Counted from the first letter of the stretch, positions 7,696 through 16,850 are shown. The stretch: DNA of 64,000 nucleotides from CAVSJO01 sp963728445 (GCA_963728445.1 CAVSJO010000006.1:744001-808000); one strand, 5' to 3'. The notes: generated by a model not told the origin, from the sequence alone. A program made the numbers and translations.

Positions 7696-9918
7696 ATGGG
7701 GTATTCCGAATTCTTCTCGCGCATCACCGGCTCTCCGAGCCCGTATCCCTATCAAGCTCGACTAGCCGACGGGGACTGGCCCGACATCCTGGACGTACCG
7801 ACGGGTTTGGGAAAGACGGCGGCAGTGACGGTTGCTTGGCTATTCCGACGCATTCGTGGCGATACCGGTACGCCGCGGCGGCTCATTTGGTGTCTGCCGA
7901 TGCGTGTGTTGGTCGAGCAGACTGTCGCAGCGATCGATGGCTGGATGGCCGCGGCTGCGCCTGAGTTTGAAGCCGCCGGAATTGCCACGCCGCGAATGCA
8001 CGTTTTGATGGGCGGCCGCGTCGACCATCGGTGGATCGAGCGGCCAGAAGAGCCGGCCGTGGTCGTCGGTACACAGGACATGCTCTTGTCTCGTGCTCTG
8101 ATGCGGGGGTATGGCATGAGCCGTTATCGGTGGCCGATGGACTTCGCATTGCTTCACAACGACGGGCTGTGGGTGTTCGACGAGGTGCAGCTCATGGGCA
8201 CCGGCCTGTCCACATCCGCACAGCTCGAGGCGTTTCGTCGTTTGCCGGGCATGGCGCACGACGGCGCGTCCCGCTCCCTTTGGATGTCGGCTACTTTGCA
8301 GCCAGACTGGCTCGCGACCATCGACTTCAGGCCCCATGTCCAGACGCTCCGCGTGGCGGCGCTCGACACGGACGAGCGACGCATCCCATCGGTCTCGACC
8401 CGCCTCCACGCATCCAAGCGGCTTGTGAAGTCGGAAGTGTCGCTCGTCGCAGATACGAAATCCGCCACCGCAGCCTACGTCCGGGATCTCGCGGCGAGCG
8501 TGCTATCGGCACACGATGGCACCTCTCCCACGCTCGTCGTCGTAAACAGGGTTGAGCGAGCGCAGGAGCTCGCGAAGGCGATTTCCCGCGGATTGCCGGG
8601 AGACAGCTCGACGGAGGTTCTGCTTGTCCACGCTCGCTTCCGTCGCCGCGAGCGAGACCGGCTCAATGAACGCCTTCGACGGCTCCGCGCCGGCGATGAC
8701 GTAATCCTCGTCGCCACGCAAGCCGTCGAGGCGGGCGTGGACCTCACCTCGGCGCGGCTGTTCACGGAGTTGGCGCCGTGGTCCTCCATCGTTCAGCGGT
8801 TCGGCCGCTGCAATCGTGGAGGGGAATACGCCGACGCGATCGTCACCTGGGTTGACATGGATACGCGTGCCGACCCGAAGCTCTGCCGCCCGTACGAGAT
8901 CGAGGAACTGAATCGAGCGAGATCGATTCTGCGCACACTGAGTTCAGCCGCGTCAGCGGACTTGCCGCCTGTCAAGGATGGGCCGGCGACAACACATGTC
9001 CTTCGCCGTCGCGATCTCCTCGAACTCTATGACACCGACCCGGACCTGTCGGGTTTCGACCTGGATGTATCACGATACGTGCGAGACGCAGGCTCACCGC
9101 AGGTCCAGGTGTTCTGGCGCGCTTTCGAAGGCGCTCCGGGATCAGATGAGGCCCCGCTGGCGGACGAGTTGTGTCCCGTCTCCATAGGTCAGGTGAAGGA
9201 CCACCTAAAGAAGCGAGCTGCCTTTGCGTGGGACGCCCTGATGGGCCGCTGGGCCGCGACCCGCGCCGATTCAGTCCTGCCAGGTCAGACGCTGATGCTC
9301 CGCGCAGCGGAAGGCGGGTACGATCCTGACTTGGGGTTCCTTCCCGGCAGGCGCGGTAGCGTCGAAGTCCTCGAACTGCCGGGAGAACCGCAGCCCGGAA
9401 TGGACAGAATGGACGGGGACGTGCGTACCGCCGTTGGCCGCTGGGTCACGCTCGCCCGGCATAGTGCAGATGCATTGAAGGAGGCCAAGATGCTAGCCGA
9501 GCTCGCGGGCGAGCAGGCGGCCGCGGTGTGCGATGCGGCGCTCAACCATGACATCGGGAAGATACATCCGGCTTTTCTTACGCCGTTGCTCGACTTCGAT
9601 GTGGACGGGGAACACGCAGGCGAGTTCTGGGCGAAGTCAGGAACACGAGGTCGCCTCGTCTACCGTGTCGAGACGGACGGGGAAAGCGTACCCCGGCCTC
9701 ATTTCCGCCACGAGTTGGCATCGGCCCTTTCATGGCTGTCACGGTGCGGGGAGCACGTGCGTCGAGATCTGGTGCCTTTCCTCATCGCGGCTCACCACGG
9801 ACGGGTAAGAATGGGTCTTAGGGCCTTGCCGGCGGAGGCTACGCCGCCCGACGACGGCCTTTGGCTCGCGGGGTGTGGGACGGCGATACTCTCCCTTCAG
9901 CGGATCTCGACGGCTTGA
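7696..9918 (+). CDS. cas3: Cas3 helicase-nuclease, type I-G (helicase and HD parts; reading frame broken near the 3' end)
   Basis: This is the interference helicase-nuclease of a type I-G (I-U) system. The order is helicase first, HD domain last, as known for this subtype. Visible motifs are Q-motif-like PYPYQARLA, Walker A DVPTGLGKT (Lys40), DEAD-box variant FDEVQLM (about 161-167), VVVNRVERA and ATQAVEAGVDL with QRFGRCNRGG in RecA2, and the HD signatures LNHDIGKIHPAF and IAAHHGRVRM. The ATG at 7696 (MGYSEFFSRITG) fits the family start better than the in-frame TTG at 7633. After PAEATPPDDG the frame runs into unrelated codons and stops at 9918; the expected C-terminus continues in the next frame (see 9861-10127). 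All recognisable catalytic motifs precede the break. Confidence 0.9.
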   Translation: MGYSEFFSRITGSPSPYPYQARLADGDWPDILDVPTGLGKTAAVTVAWLFRRIRGDTGTPRRLIWCLPMRVLVEQTVAAIDGWMAAAAPEFEAAGIATPRMHVLMGGRVDHRWIERPEEPAVVVGTQDMLLSRALMRGYGMSRYRWPMDFALLHNDGLWVFDEVQLMGTGLSTSAQLEAFRRLPGMAHDGASRSLWMSATLQPDWLATIDFRPHVQTLRVAALDTDERRIPSVSTRLHASKRLVKSEVSLVADTKSATAAYVRDLAASVLSAHDGTSPTLVVVNRVERAQELAKAISRGLPGDSSTEVLLVHARFRRRERDRLNERLRRLRAGDDVILVATQAVEAGVDLTSARLFTELAPWSSIVQRFGRCNRGGEYADAIVTWVDMDTRADPKLCRPYEIEELNRARSILRTLSSAASADLPPVKDGPATTHVLRRRDLLELYDTDPDLSGFDLDVSRYVRDAGSPQVQVFWRAFEGAPGSDEAPLADELCPVSIGQVKDHLKKRAAFAWDALMGRWAATRADSVLPGQTLMLRAAEGGYDPDLGFLPGRRGSVEVLELPGEPQPGMDRMDGDVRTAVGRWVTLARHSADALKEAKMLAELAGEQAAAVCDAALNHDIGKIHPAFLTPLLDFDVDGEHAGEFWAKSGTRGRLVYRVETDGESVPRPHFRHELASALSWLSRCGEHVRRDLVPFLIAAHHGRVRMGLRALPAEATPPDDGLWLAGCGTAILSLQRISTA

Positions 9919-10127
9919 TCGTGCCGGCGAGCGAGTTGCGACTCGATCTTATGCGCATGGGCGAAGGGCCGACGGGCCCTTCGTGGGCCGAACGGACGCG
10001 CTGCCTTCTTCAAGAGTACGGACCGTTCCGACTCGCTTGGCTCGAGACGCTCGTCCGGCTGGCTGACTGGCGGGCCTCGGCGATGGAGGAGATCAATGAT
10101 TCAAGCGAGACGCACAATGTCGGGTGA
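9861..10127 (+). pseudogene. cas3: Cas3 C-terminal segment in the -1 frame
   Basis: This frame reads LARGVWDGDTLPSADLDG, then ELRLDLMRMG, PSWAERTRCLL and GPFRLAWLETLVRLADWRAS, which matches my recollection of the conserved end of type I-G Cas3 proteins. It joins the upstream frame at the CCTTTGG sequence around 9858-9864: one extra T would restore a continuous reading of about 810 codons. The segment overlaps the csx17 start, as expected in a compact operon. Confidence 0.75.
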
Positions 10128-11367
10128 TCGGTCGCTCCACGCCGTCGCCCTGTCTGGGACGTCGCCGACACCGCTCGCCAGCTATCTGAAGGCGCTTGGA
10201 GTGCTCCGGCTCGTTTCCGAGCAGGTCGATACGAACTCCCGGGGATACTGGCGTAACGACCACTTCGTGCTGCTCTCGCCGTTGGACACAAAGGGCATTC
10301 TGAGATTCTTCCGAGACGAGTATTCACCTTCGGCCATTGTTGCACCCTGGGGTGGCCGGTCAGGCTTCTATTCCGGAAGTTCCGAGAAGTCCGCCCGGCA
10401 GGCGCTCGACGCCATCGCGGAGTCGACCGCCCCGCGGCTGGAGACATTCCGGCGCGGCATTCGGGAAGTGCGCAGCCTTCTAGTTCGGCATGGGATCGAC
10501 GCAAAGCCGAAGGAGTCGGATGACAAGCTCGCCCTCCTTCGAGCATGCCGCGCCGAGCTGCCCGACGAAATGCTCGGCTGGCTGGATGCCTGTTACGTGC
10601 TCACGACGGATGACCGAGCATTCCCGCCCCTACTGGGAACCGGGGGGAACGAGGGTTCGGCCAGCTATGTCTCCAATTTCGCGCAGGCGGTTATCGACTG
10701 CGTCCTGACTAGGCAGTGGGCCGCCGCTCTGGAGGCAGCGCTTTTCAGTGTCGCAGCTCCAAGCACGCATGCAAGCCAGACGGCAGGACAGTTCGCGCCG
10801 GCCACATCCGGCGGAGTCAATGCTTCGGCCGGCTATTCGGGCGGCGCGACACTGAATCCTTGGGACCTTCTGCTCTGCCTCGAAGGCACCTTGCTCTTTT
10901 CAGTGACCGCCACAAGGCGGATGGGGGGCGGATCGGGCTCGATCATGAGCGCTCCCTTTACCGTGCGACCGTCGGGTAGCGGAAGTGGCGCTCTCTCGAT
11001 CGCAGACGAGGGCGCGGCGCGGGCCGAGATGTGGATGCCCCTCTGGTCCGGAGCGGCGACGGTGGCGGAGCTGTCAGCCGTGCTCGGCGAGGGACGGGTT
11101 CAGTATGGCCGCAACCGCGCGCGGCAGGCGCGAAACGCGCTCGACTTCGCTCGAGCCGCAGCAACGCTGGGTGTGCAGCGGGGGATCGATTCATTCCAGC
11201 GGTATTCGGTTGTCCAGCGATTGGGAAAGAACATGATCGCGGTGCCTGTGGGACGGCTGAGGGTCGAGCGACGTCCGGCCGCTGAACTGATCGATCGGCT
11301 AGATGCTCCAGCTGGCTTCAGAGGTTCCGCTCGCTCGGCCGCTCGAAACACGCACCTGCGCGATTGA
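10096..11367 (+). CDS. csx17: Csx17 (Cas8-like large subunit, type I-G), N-terminal part
   Basis: Csx17 is the Cas8-equivalent subunit of the type I-G effector. The N-terminus has the family signature GTSPTPLASYLKALGVLRLV, then EQVDTNSRGYWRNDHFVLLS, IVAPWGGRSGFYSG, PPLLGTGGNEG and AGYSGGATLNPWDLLLCLEGTLLF. The frame ends after ELIDRLDAPAGFRG, at 11367, with a tail unlike the family. The next 312 codons of the protein continue in the -1 frame. The normal protein is about 700-750 residues, so this is just over half. The ATG at 10096 has a GAGGAG site four bases upstream; ATG 10117 is an alternative. Confidence 0.85.
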   Translation: MIQARRTMSGDRSLHAVALSGTSPTPLASYLKALGVLRLVSEQVDTNSRGYWRNDHFVLLSPLDTKGILRFFRDEYSPSAIVAPWGGRSGFYSGSSEKSARQALDAIAESTAPRLETFRRGIREVRSLLVRHGIDAKPKESDDKLALLRACRAELPDEMLGWLDACYVLTTDDRAFPPLLGTGGNEGSASYVSNFAQAVIDCVLTRQWAAALEAALFSVAAPSTHASQTAGQFAPATSGGVNASAGYSGGATLNPWDLLLCLEGTLLFSVTATRRMGGGSGSIMSAPFTVRPSGSGSGALSIADEGAARAEMWMPLWSGAATVAELSAVLGEGRVQYGRNRARQARNALDFARAAATLGVQRGIDSFQRYSVVQRLGKNMIAVPVGRLRVERRPAAELIDRLDAPAGFRGSARSAARNTHLRD

Positions 11368-12302
11368 CGTCGTTGGCGCATCAGCTTGACGATGCCTTGT
11401 TCGACCTTACGGCCCGCGGAGATGCTTCTGCCGTCCAGCAGGTCATCCGTTGTCTAGGGGAGGCGGAGTCATACCTGGCCAGGAGCCCGGCTTCGCGCGA
11501 AAATTGTCCGCCCGTCCCCACCCTCGGTCCGGAATGGGTGCGGTCGGGTGACGACGGCTCCGCAGCTTTCCGGATTGCCGCATCACTGGCGAGCCTCCAC
11601 GCCGCTGGCACCGATCGAAACGGGCGTGCCCTGCGACTTCCGATGTGGCGGTATTTCTCGCCAGCTAATGACGGTAGACGTGACTGGGAGAGCGGTGTCG
11701 GCCACCGAATTGTATGGGGGGAAGGGTCTCTCGAGGTGAACCTGGCGGCCGTCCTTACGCGCAGGCTGATCGATGCGGAATCCGCCGGAAGCGACGTAAA
11801 ACCGGTCCTCGGCGCGCCTGCCCCGATCGATGCCGTCGCGCGGTGGCTCGATGGTGAAGTCGATTCACAGGAAGTGGCCTCGCTTTTGAAAGGCCTCGTG
11901 TGTGCGCAGATTCCAGGCCTTCCCACATGGGGCCAGCAAGGGACGGGTTTCCCTCCTGTTTCTCTGGATTACCGATTACTTAAGCCATTCTTTTGCAGCG
12001 ATCGGATGCTTAGGTCCATGCATTTGATCGACGAGGGAGATACCGTACCGCTGGCCGCCGAAATTGTGCTTTTTCTGCGCGCGGGACAGGTCGACCGGGC
12101 GCTCGCTCTAGGGCTCCACCGGCTCCGCATCTCCGGAGTGGCCAGTCAGATGCAAGCGCCGGCGGCGGCCACGCGCGGACCACGGCTGCTCGTGGCGCTC
12201 ATGATTCCCGTTGCGGGACACGACCTGAAGGAGCTCTTTCGACCTCTCCGGCATCCTGAGCAGGACTGGACGCCGCTTCACCATCCTTCCACAGAGGAAT
12301 GA
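11364..12302 (+). CDS. csx17: Csx17 C-terminal part in shifted frame
   Basis: Family-like sequence in this frame starts before the first possible start codon (TTG 11364): from 11307 it reads SSWLQRFRSLGRSKHAPARL, then LTSLAHQLDDALFDL and onward through LGEAESYLARSP, GPEWVRSGDDGSAAFRIAASLASLH, GHRIVWGEGSLEVNLAAVLTRRL and LLKGLVCAQIPGLP. Because conserved sequence precedes any start, this is a frameshifted continuation of the same gene and not a separate gene. The break lies at about 11300-11308 and is equivalent to loss of one base. Its stop overlaps the csb1 ATG (ATGA). Confidence 0.75.
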   Translation: MTSLAHQLDDALFDLTARGDASAVQQVIRCLGEAESYLARSPASRENCPPVPTLGPEWVRSGDDGSAAFRIAASLASLHAAGTDRNGRALRLPMWRYFSPANDGRRDWESGVGHRIVWGEGSLEVNLAAVLTRRLIDAESAGSDVKPVLGAPAPIDAVARWLDGEVDSQEVASLLKGLVCAQIPGLPTWGQQGTGFPPVSLDYRLLKPFFCSDRMLRSMHLIDEGDTVPLAAEIVLFLRAGQVDRALALGLHRLRISGVASQMQAPAAATRGPRLLVALMIPVAGHDLKELFRPLRHPEQDWTPLHHPSTEE

Positions 12303-13201
12303 ACACGATGGCCGTCGACTTCAGCCCCTTGGATGGGGCATTCCGTGTGCTTATCGAAGCGAAATTGTGCCCGGTTCAAGGCCAGCGCTTCCAACCCACC
12401 GGGTTCCCGGACCTCGGCGCCGCAACCTTTCAAGCTCCTGGCGAGGCTAAGACGGTGCTGATAGTGGAGTCGGCCCAGAGCATGGCGAACCGATTGGAAG
12501 CTGCGTGCTGGAGTGACGCCGAGGACGACTGGAATGAGCCGCTTCGGGGGCTACCACTGGTAACAGTGAGGGAGGAAGACGGCACACCCTTGACCAATTC
12601 GGTCTTAGAGGCTCATCGACTAAATTCGCCGTACATCGTCAACAGCGATGAATTCGATGCAATCCGAGAGGCCATCGGATTTTCTGAGTCTCGGCCTTTT
12701 GATCCGCGCGAGCAGCTCGCACCGGTCTTGTTGCGGTTCGACCCTGCTTCGCTGCTACATGGTGTCTTCCTGGAAAAGGTGGGGGGCGTCGTTCGGCTTC
12801 CCCGTGCACTATCCGGATTCATCGAAGCCACGGATGTCCAGGTCGCTGCTTCGGGTGGAGTAAAGATCGATCGAGTTCAGCCAACCAAGGGAGCTGCAGG
12901 CAAAACCGCGAAAGAGGGATACGGTAACGTGCCCTTTTCTCGCGATGAGTACGTGTCGCCGGATATCAGGGCCTACTTCAATCTCGATCTTTCGCAGATC
13001 CGTGGCTGGGCGCTCGGAGACGCGGCGGAGAAGCTTCTGATCACCCTGGCGCTATATAAGATCCGGAGCTTTCTCGAATCAGGATTGCGGCTGCGGACGG
13101 CATGCGACTTCGGACCTTCTCGGCGTCCGTGTCACGCGGCCCGACGGCTTCGAGCTGCCCGAACTCGCGGAACTGGAGGCAGAGCTGCCGCGAATGATTG
13201 A
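12299..13201 (+). CDS. csb1: Csb1 (Cas7 backbone subunit, type I-G); tail out of frame
   Basis: Csb1 is the Cas7-like protein that forms the crRNA-binding backbone of type I-G Cascade. Family features are FRVLIEAKLCPVQGQRFQPTGFPDLGAA, VLIVESAQSMANRLEA, NSPYIVNS, LLRFDPASLLHGVFLE, GGVKIDRVQPTKGA and LYKIRSFLESGLRLRTACDF. After ACDFG the frame departs from the family and ends at 13201 with an arginine-rich tail. The true C-terminus lies in the +1 frame to 13265. One extra G in the CGG at 13111-13113 explains the shift. The start overlaps the csx17 stop by four bases. Confidence 0.88.
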   Translation: MNTMAVDFSPLDGAFRVLIEAKLCPVQGQRFQPTGFPDLGAATFQAPGEAKTVLIVESAQSMANRLEAACWSDAEDDWNEPLRGLPLVTVREEDGTPLTNSVLEAHRLNSPYIVNSDEFDAIREAIGFSESRPFDPREQLAPVLLRFDPASLLHGVFLEKVGGVVRLPRALSGFIEATDVQVAASGGVKIDRVQPTKGAAGKTAKEGYGNVPFSRDEYVSPDIRAYFNLDLSQIRGWALGDAAEKLLITLALYKIRSFLESGLRLRTACDFGPSRRPCHAARRLRAARTRGTGGRAAAND

Positions 13202-13265
13202 GTCTGTCGCGTCCGAAGGCGCGTTCGCCGAGCCGCGGGTGACCGCTGTCACGTACAGGCCGTGA
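13113..13265 (+). pseudogene. csb1: Csb1 C-terminal segment in the +1 frame
   Basis: If one G at 13111-13113 is skipped, csb1 continues DLLGVRVTRPDGFELPEL, then AELEAELPRMIES and FAEPRVTAVTYRP, ending at the TGA 13263-13265, two bases before the csb2 ATG. This is the conserved family end and gives normal operon spacing, so the shift is recent or a sequence error. Confidence 0.7.
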
Positions 13266-13267
13266 CC

Positions 13268-14779
13268 ATGGGCGTTGCGATCGCGTTTCGATTTCCCTCG
13301 GGACGCTATCACGGCACGGCCTGGAACGGGAGCGTCAACGAGGCTGACGTCGAGTGGCCGCCATCTCCATGGCGGATTCTCAGAGCTCTCGTTGCCGTCT
13401 GGCACCGAAAAGGCGATCGAGGGCGATTCCGCGAATCGATACTGGAGGGTCTTGTCGAATCCCTCGCCGCGGAAGCGCCCGAATACAATCTGCCGCCAGC
13501 CGTGAAGTCCCACACACGACACTTCATGCCAGAGCGGTCCGGCTCCGGCACGCGACCGGTAATGGTGTTCGATGCTTTCGCAGCGGTAGACCGGGACGCG
13601 ACACTGGTTGTACGATGGCCAAGCGTAACATTGGACGCGGATGAATATGCCCTTCTCGGGAGCCTGCTGGACCGGCTCGGATATCTTGGCAGGGCAGAGA
13701 GTTGGGTCGAGGGTCGGCTGATCGACACGGCTGCCGGCGAGCCTAACTGCTCGCCAGCCGACGAGACTGGCGGCGGCGATGGCGATATCGTGCAGGTCCT
13801 CTGTCCTCGGACCCCCAAGGACTACGCTGAGTTTCGGAACGGGGAGTTCGAGGCTAGGGAACTGACGAAGGGCCGCCTTAACAAGGGCCAGAAGCGGCTC
13901 GTCGCGACGCTTCCACAGTCATTCCTGGGCGCGCTTTCGATAGAAACGGCCGACATGCGCAATGTCGGGTGGAATCGCCCGCCGGCCAGTCAGGTCGTTC
14001 CATATCGACGGCCGTGGAACTGCTTCGGCCCGGCGCCCATCCAGCACGTACATCGGCGCAGATCAGGGGTCACGACGGTCCGCTTGGTATTGAGCGGAAA
14101 TCCGCTTCCTCTAGTCGAAGATTCGCTGCGGATCGGTGAGGCTGCCCGACTTGCCGCGATTCACTGGGCGGAAAAGGTGGCCGGAGAAGAGAACGTCCCG
14201 CCTGTGCTTTCTGGCCACGGTCTCCCCGATGGCAACAATCACGGGCACGCCTTCTACCTGCCGGAGGACGCCGACGGCGACGGCCGGCTCGACCACATTC
14301 TCGTCCACGCCCCGGCGGGTCTGCCGCCCGAGGCGGTACGCGCCCTCGACGCAATCCCGCACATATGGATTCGCAGCGAAGGCAAATGGAGATCGATTTA
14401 CGAGGGCGGGTGGGATCCCACGTCCGATGTTCCTTCCAGACTTATGGCAACAAGCCGCGAGTGGTGCTCGGCGACCCCATATCTCCATCCCTGGTTCGCG
14501 AAAAAGGGCTTTGGCATTGATCAGCAGGTCGAGCGGGAATGCCGAATTCGCGGCTTTCGGATCCCGAGAGTTGAGGTCCTGTCTCATATCCGTGTCGCCG
14601 GCCGCGTGCGGCGCCCGGTGCAGTTCCACCGGTTTCGATCCCGCCGTGGAGGGCGCCAGCCTGACCGGATGGGACATTTTCTGCGATTGACGTTCGATGA
14701 AGCCATATCGGGACCTCTCGCCTTCGGTTACGCATGCCACTTTGGACTTGGGATCTTTCAGCCGTTCGGCGAATGGTGA
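13268..14779 (+). CDS. csb2: Csb2 (Cas5-Cas6 fusion, type I-G)
   Basis: The 503-residue protein is Csb2, which combines a Cas5-like RAMP domain with a Cas6-like crRNA-processing domain in type I-G systems. The N-terminus MGVAIAFRFPSGRYHGTAW and EWPPSPWRILRALVAVWHRKG are typical. The C-terminal half has NNHGHAFYLPEDADGDGRLDHI, where the His residues are candidates for the processing active site, and ends with a glycine-containing motif GPLAFGYACHFGLGIFQP of the RAMP type. The frame is intact. The ATG at 13268 is preferred to the in-frame GTG at 13262. It should cut the array transcript at the repeat hairpin. Confidence 0.88.
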   Translation: MGVAIAFRFPSGRYHGTAWNGSVNEADVEWPPSPWRILRALVAVWHRKGDRGRFRESILEGLVESLAAEAPEYNLPPAVKSHTRHFMPERSGSGTRPVMVFDAFAAVDRDATLVVRWPSVTLDADEYALLGSLLDRLGYLGRAESWVEGRLIDTAAGEPNCSPADETGGGDGDIVQVLCPRTPKDYAEFRNGEFEARELTKGRLNKGQKRLVATLPQSFLGALSIETADMRNVGWNRPPASQVVPYRRPWNCFGPAPIQHVHRRRSGVTTVRLVLSGNPLPLVEDSLRIGEAARLAAIHWAEKVAGEENVPPVLSGHGLPDGNNHGHAFYLPEDADGDGRLDHILVHAPAGLPPEAVRALDAIPHIWIRSEGKWRSIYEGGWDPTSDVPSRLMATSREWCSATPYLHPWFAKKGFGIDQQVERECRIRGFRIPRVEVLSHIRVAGRVRRPVQFHRFRSRRGGRQPDRMGHFLRLTFDEAISGPLAFGYACHFGLGIFQPFGEW

Positions 14780-14989
14780 TCTCGTCGTCTGCGGGGCGGA
14801 CAGGTGGTCTAAGTGGTGCCGGAGGCGTGGAACTGCCCGACTACGAACTTGACTGATCAGCACGATCGTCGTCCCATGAGTCCCGAGTCGATTGACGGGC
14901 CGATGGCAGAAACCTCTTGACGTGCCACTAGAGGGGCTGCAGATAGGAAGCACCCGCCGAGTTCCCCTCACATATTTCCCACCATTGCC

Positions 14990-16843
14990 ATGACAGACGA
15001 TCGCTCCACCTCGTCGGGCCGCTCGCGCGGCCCCCGCTGGTCCTCGCCTACCAAACCCACCGGGCGCGCCGCGGGTGGGGTCGAGCGCGAGCCCGAGCCG
15101 CAGCAGACGGGCGCGGCGCCACCTGCGGCGGCGTCGTCCGAAGCAGAGCTCCTTCCCGTTCGAATGCTGAACGAGTTCGCCTACTGCCCTCGGCTGTTTC
15201 ACCTCATGCACGTCGAAGGGCGGTGGGCGGATAACGTGTATACGGAGGAAGGCAAGCACGTGCATCGGCGCGTCGACCGCTTCGATGACGTGCTGCCTGC
15301 GCCCGAATCGGCATCGGACGGGGCTGATCGCGAAGAGCGGCAGAGTGGTGAGGAGCCGCCGACCGTCAGCCGTTCCGTTCATCTCGCGAGTGAGCGGCTA
15401 GGCCTGGTCGCCAAGCTCGACCTCGTATCAACCGCCGGCGATGAAGCAGTACCCGTGGAGACCAAGCGCGGTCGCGTGCCGAACAATCCGGAGCGGTCGT
15501 GGGAGCCCGAGCGCGTGCAGTTGATGGCGCAGGGGCTCCTGTTACGCGAGCACGGCTACGACTGCGACCATGGAGTGCTGTACTTCGCGGCATCGCGCAC
15601 ACGGGTGGACGTGCCGTTCACACCGGAGCTCGAGGCGAGCGCGTTCCACTACCTAGAGCGGGCGCGGGCGGCGGCGCGCAGCACCGTCCTGCCCGATCCT
15701 CTGGATGACAGTCCGAAGTGCAACGGCTGCTCGCTGAGCGGAATCTGTCTTCCCGACGAGACGCTCGCGCTGCGCGAGGTGCCGGCTGACCCGGCGTCAT
15801 CGCCCGACGGCAACGTAAGGCGGCTGTATCCTTCCAGGGCCGAGTCCATGCCACTCTACGTGCAAACGCAGGGGGCACGCGTCGGCAAGCGGGGCAAGGT
15901 CGTCATCGTAACAAAGAAGGACGAAGAGCTCGGCCGGGTTCGCCTCATCGATCTCGACCACCTCGTGCTCTGCGGCAACGTGAGCGTCTCGGCGCAGACC
16001 GTTCACTTACTGTGCGAGGCGGGGATTCCGATCGTGCATCTCTCGCGGGGACACTGGTTCTACGGTGTGACGAGGGGCCTCACGCTACGCAATGCCTACG
16101 ACCGTGCTGCGCAGTTCCAGGCGGCTGCGCAGGAGGAGCGACGACTCGCCTTCTCGCGAGCCACCGTGCTGGCGAAGGCGACGAACCAGCGCACCATGCT
16201 CCGGCGCAACGCGAAGCCGAGGCCCGAAGCCGCACTCGGCCGGATGAAGCGGCTGCTCCGCGACGTCGCCACAGCCCAGTCGGTCGAGTCGCTTCTCGGT
16301 CTGGAGGGTGCTCTCGCCGCCCATTACTTCCAGCATTTCGGACGGATGCTCCGGCCGCGGAATTTCGATGCCGAATGGGACTTCGAGAACCGTAACCGCA
16401 GGCCGCCACGCGATCCGGTAAACGCGCTCCTCTCCTTCGGGTACGCGATGCTCGCCAAGGAATGCACGGTCGCTGTGCTCAGTGAAGGCCTCGATCCCTG
16501 GTGGGGGCTCTTCCACCAACCGCGGCATGGTCGGCCGGCTCTCGCGCTCGACCTGATGGAGGAGTTCCGGCCGCTGGTAGTCGACAGCGCCGTCGTGACC
16601 GCTGTGAACACCGGAATGGTCACCGCAGGCGATTTCACCACCGGGGCCTCGGGATGCGCCCTGCGCGAGACCGCCCGTAAGTCATTCATCAAGGCGTACG
16701 AAGCTCGTCTCGATCAGCTGGTGACGCATCCGATTTTCGGTTATCGCTGTTCCTGGCGCGCCATCATTCGTGTTCAGGCCAAACTCCTCGCGCGCTGGCT
16801 CCGGGGCGATGTCCCCGATTACGTCGGTGTAGTGACGCGGTGA
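14990..16843 (+). CDS. cas4-cas1: Cas4-Cas1 fusion integrase
   Basis: The 617-residue protein fuses Cas4 and Cas1, a hallmark of type I-G adaptation. The Cas4 part (about 55-260) has the first cluster Cys in FAYCPRLFHL (Cys66), nuclease motifs AKLDLV (Asp144) and VETKRG (Glu157, Lys159), and a final Cys set KCNGCSLSGIC (244, 247, 253). The Cas1 part (about 287-617) carries Glu439 in GLEGALAAHYF, His509 in LFHQPRHGRPALALD and Glu524/525 in DLMEEFRPLVVD. Cas4 trims and orients prespacers and Cas1 integrates them. The first 50 residues are an unconserved Pro/Arg-rich extension. A 210-base gap separates it from csb2; TTGACG at about 14917 may be a weak separate promoter. The frame is intact. Confidence 0.94.
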   Translation: MTDDRSTSSGRSRGPRWSSPTKPTGRAAGGVEREPEPQQTGAAPPAAASSEAELLPVRMLNEFAYCPRLFHLMHVEGRWADNVYTEEGKHVHRRVDRFDDVLPAPESASDGADREERQSGEEPPTVSRSVHLASERLGLVAKLDLVSTAGDEAVPVETKRGRVPNNPERSWEPERVQLMAQGLLLREHGYDCDHGVLYFAASRTRVDVPFTPELEASAFHYLERARAAARSTVLPDPLDDSPKCNGCSLSGICLPDETLALREVPADPASSPDGNVRRLYPSRAESMPLYVQTQGARVGKRGKVVIVTKKDEELGRVRLIDLDHLVLCGNVSVSAQTVHLLCEAGIPIVHLSRGHWFYGVTRGLTLRNAYDRAAQFQAAAQEERRLAFSRATVLAKATNQRTMLRRNAKPRPEAALGRMKRLLRDVATAQSVESLLGLEGALAAHYFQHFGRMLRPRNFDAEWDFENRNRRPPRDPVNALLSFGYAMLAKECTVAVLSEGLDPWWGLFHQPRHGRPALALDLMEEFRPLVVDSAVVTAVNTGMVTAGDFTTGASGCALRETARKSFIKAYEARLDQLVTHPIFGYRCSWRAIIRVQAKLLARWLRGDVPDYVGVVTR

Positions 16844-16850
16844 GGTTGAA

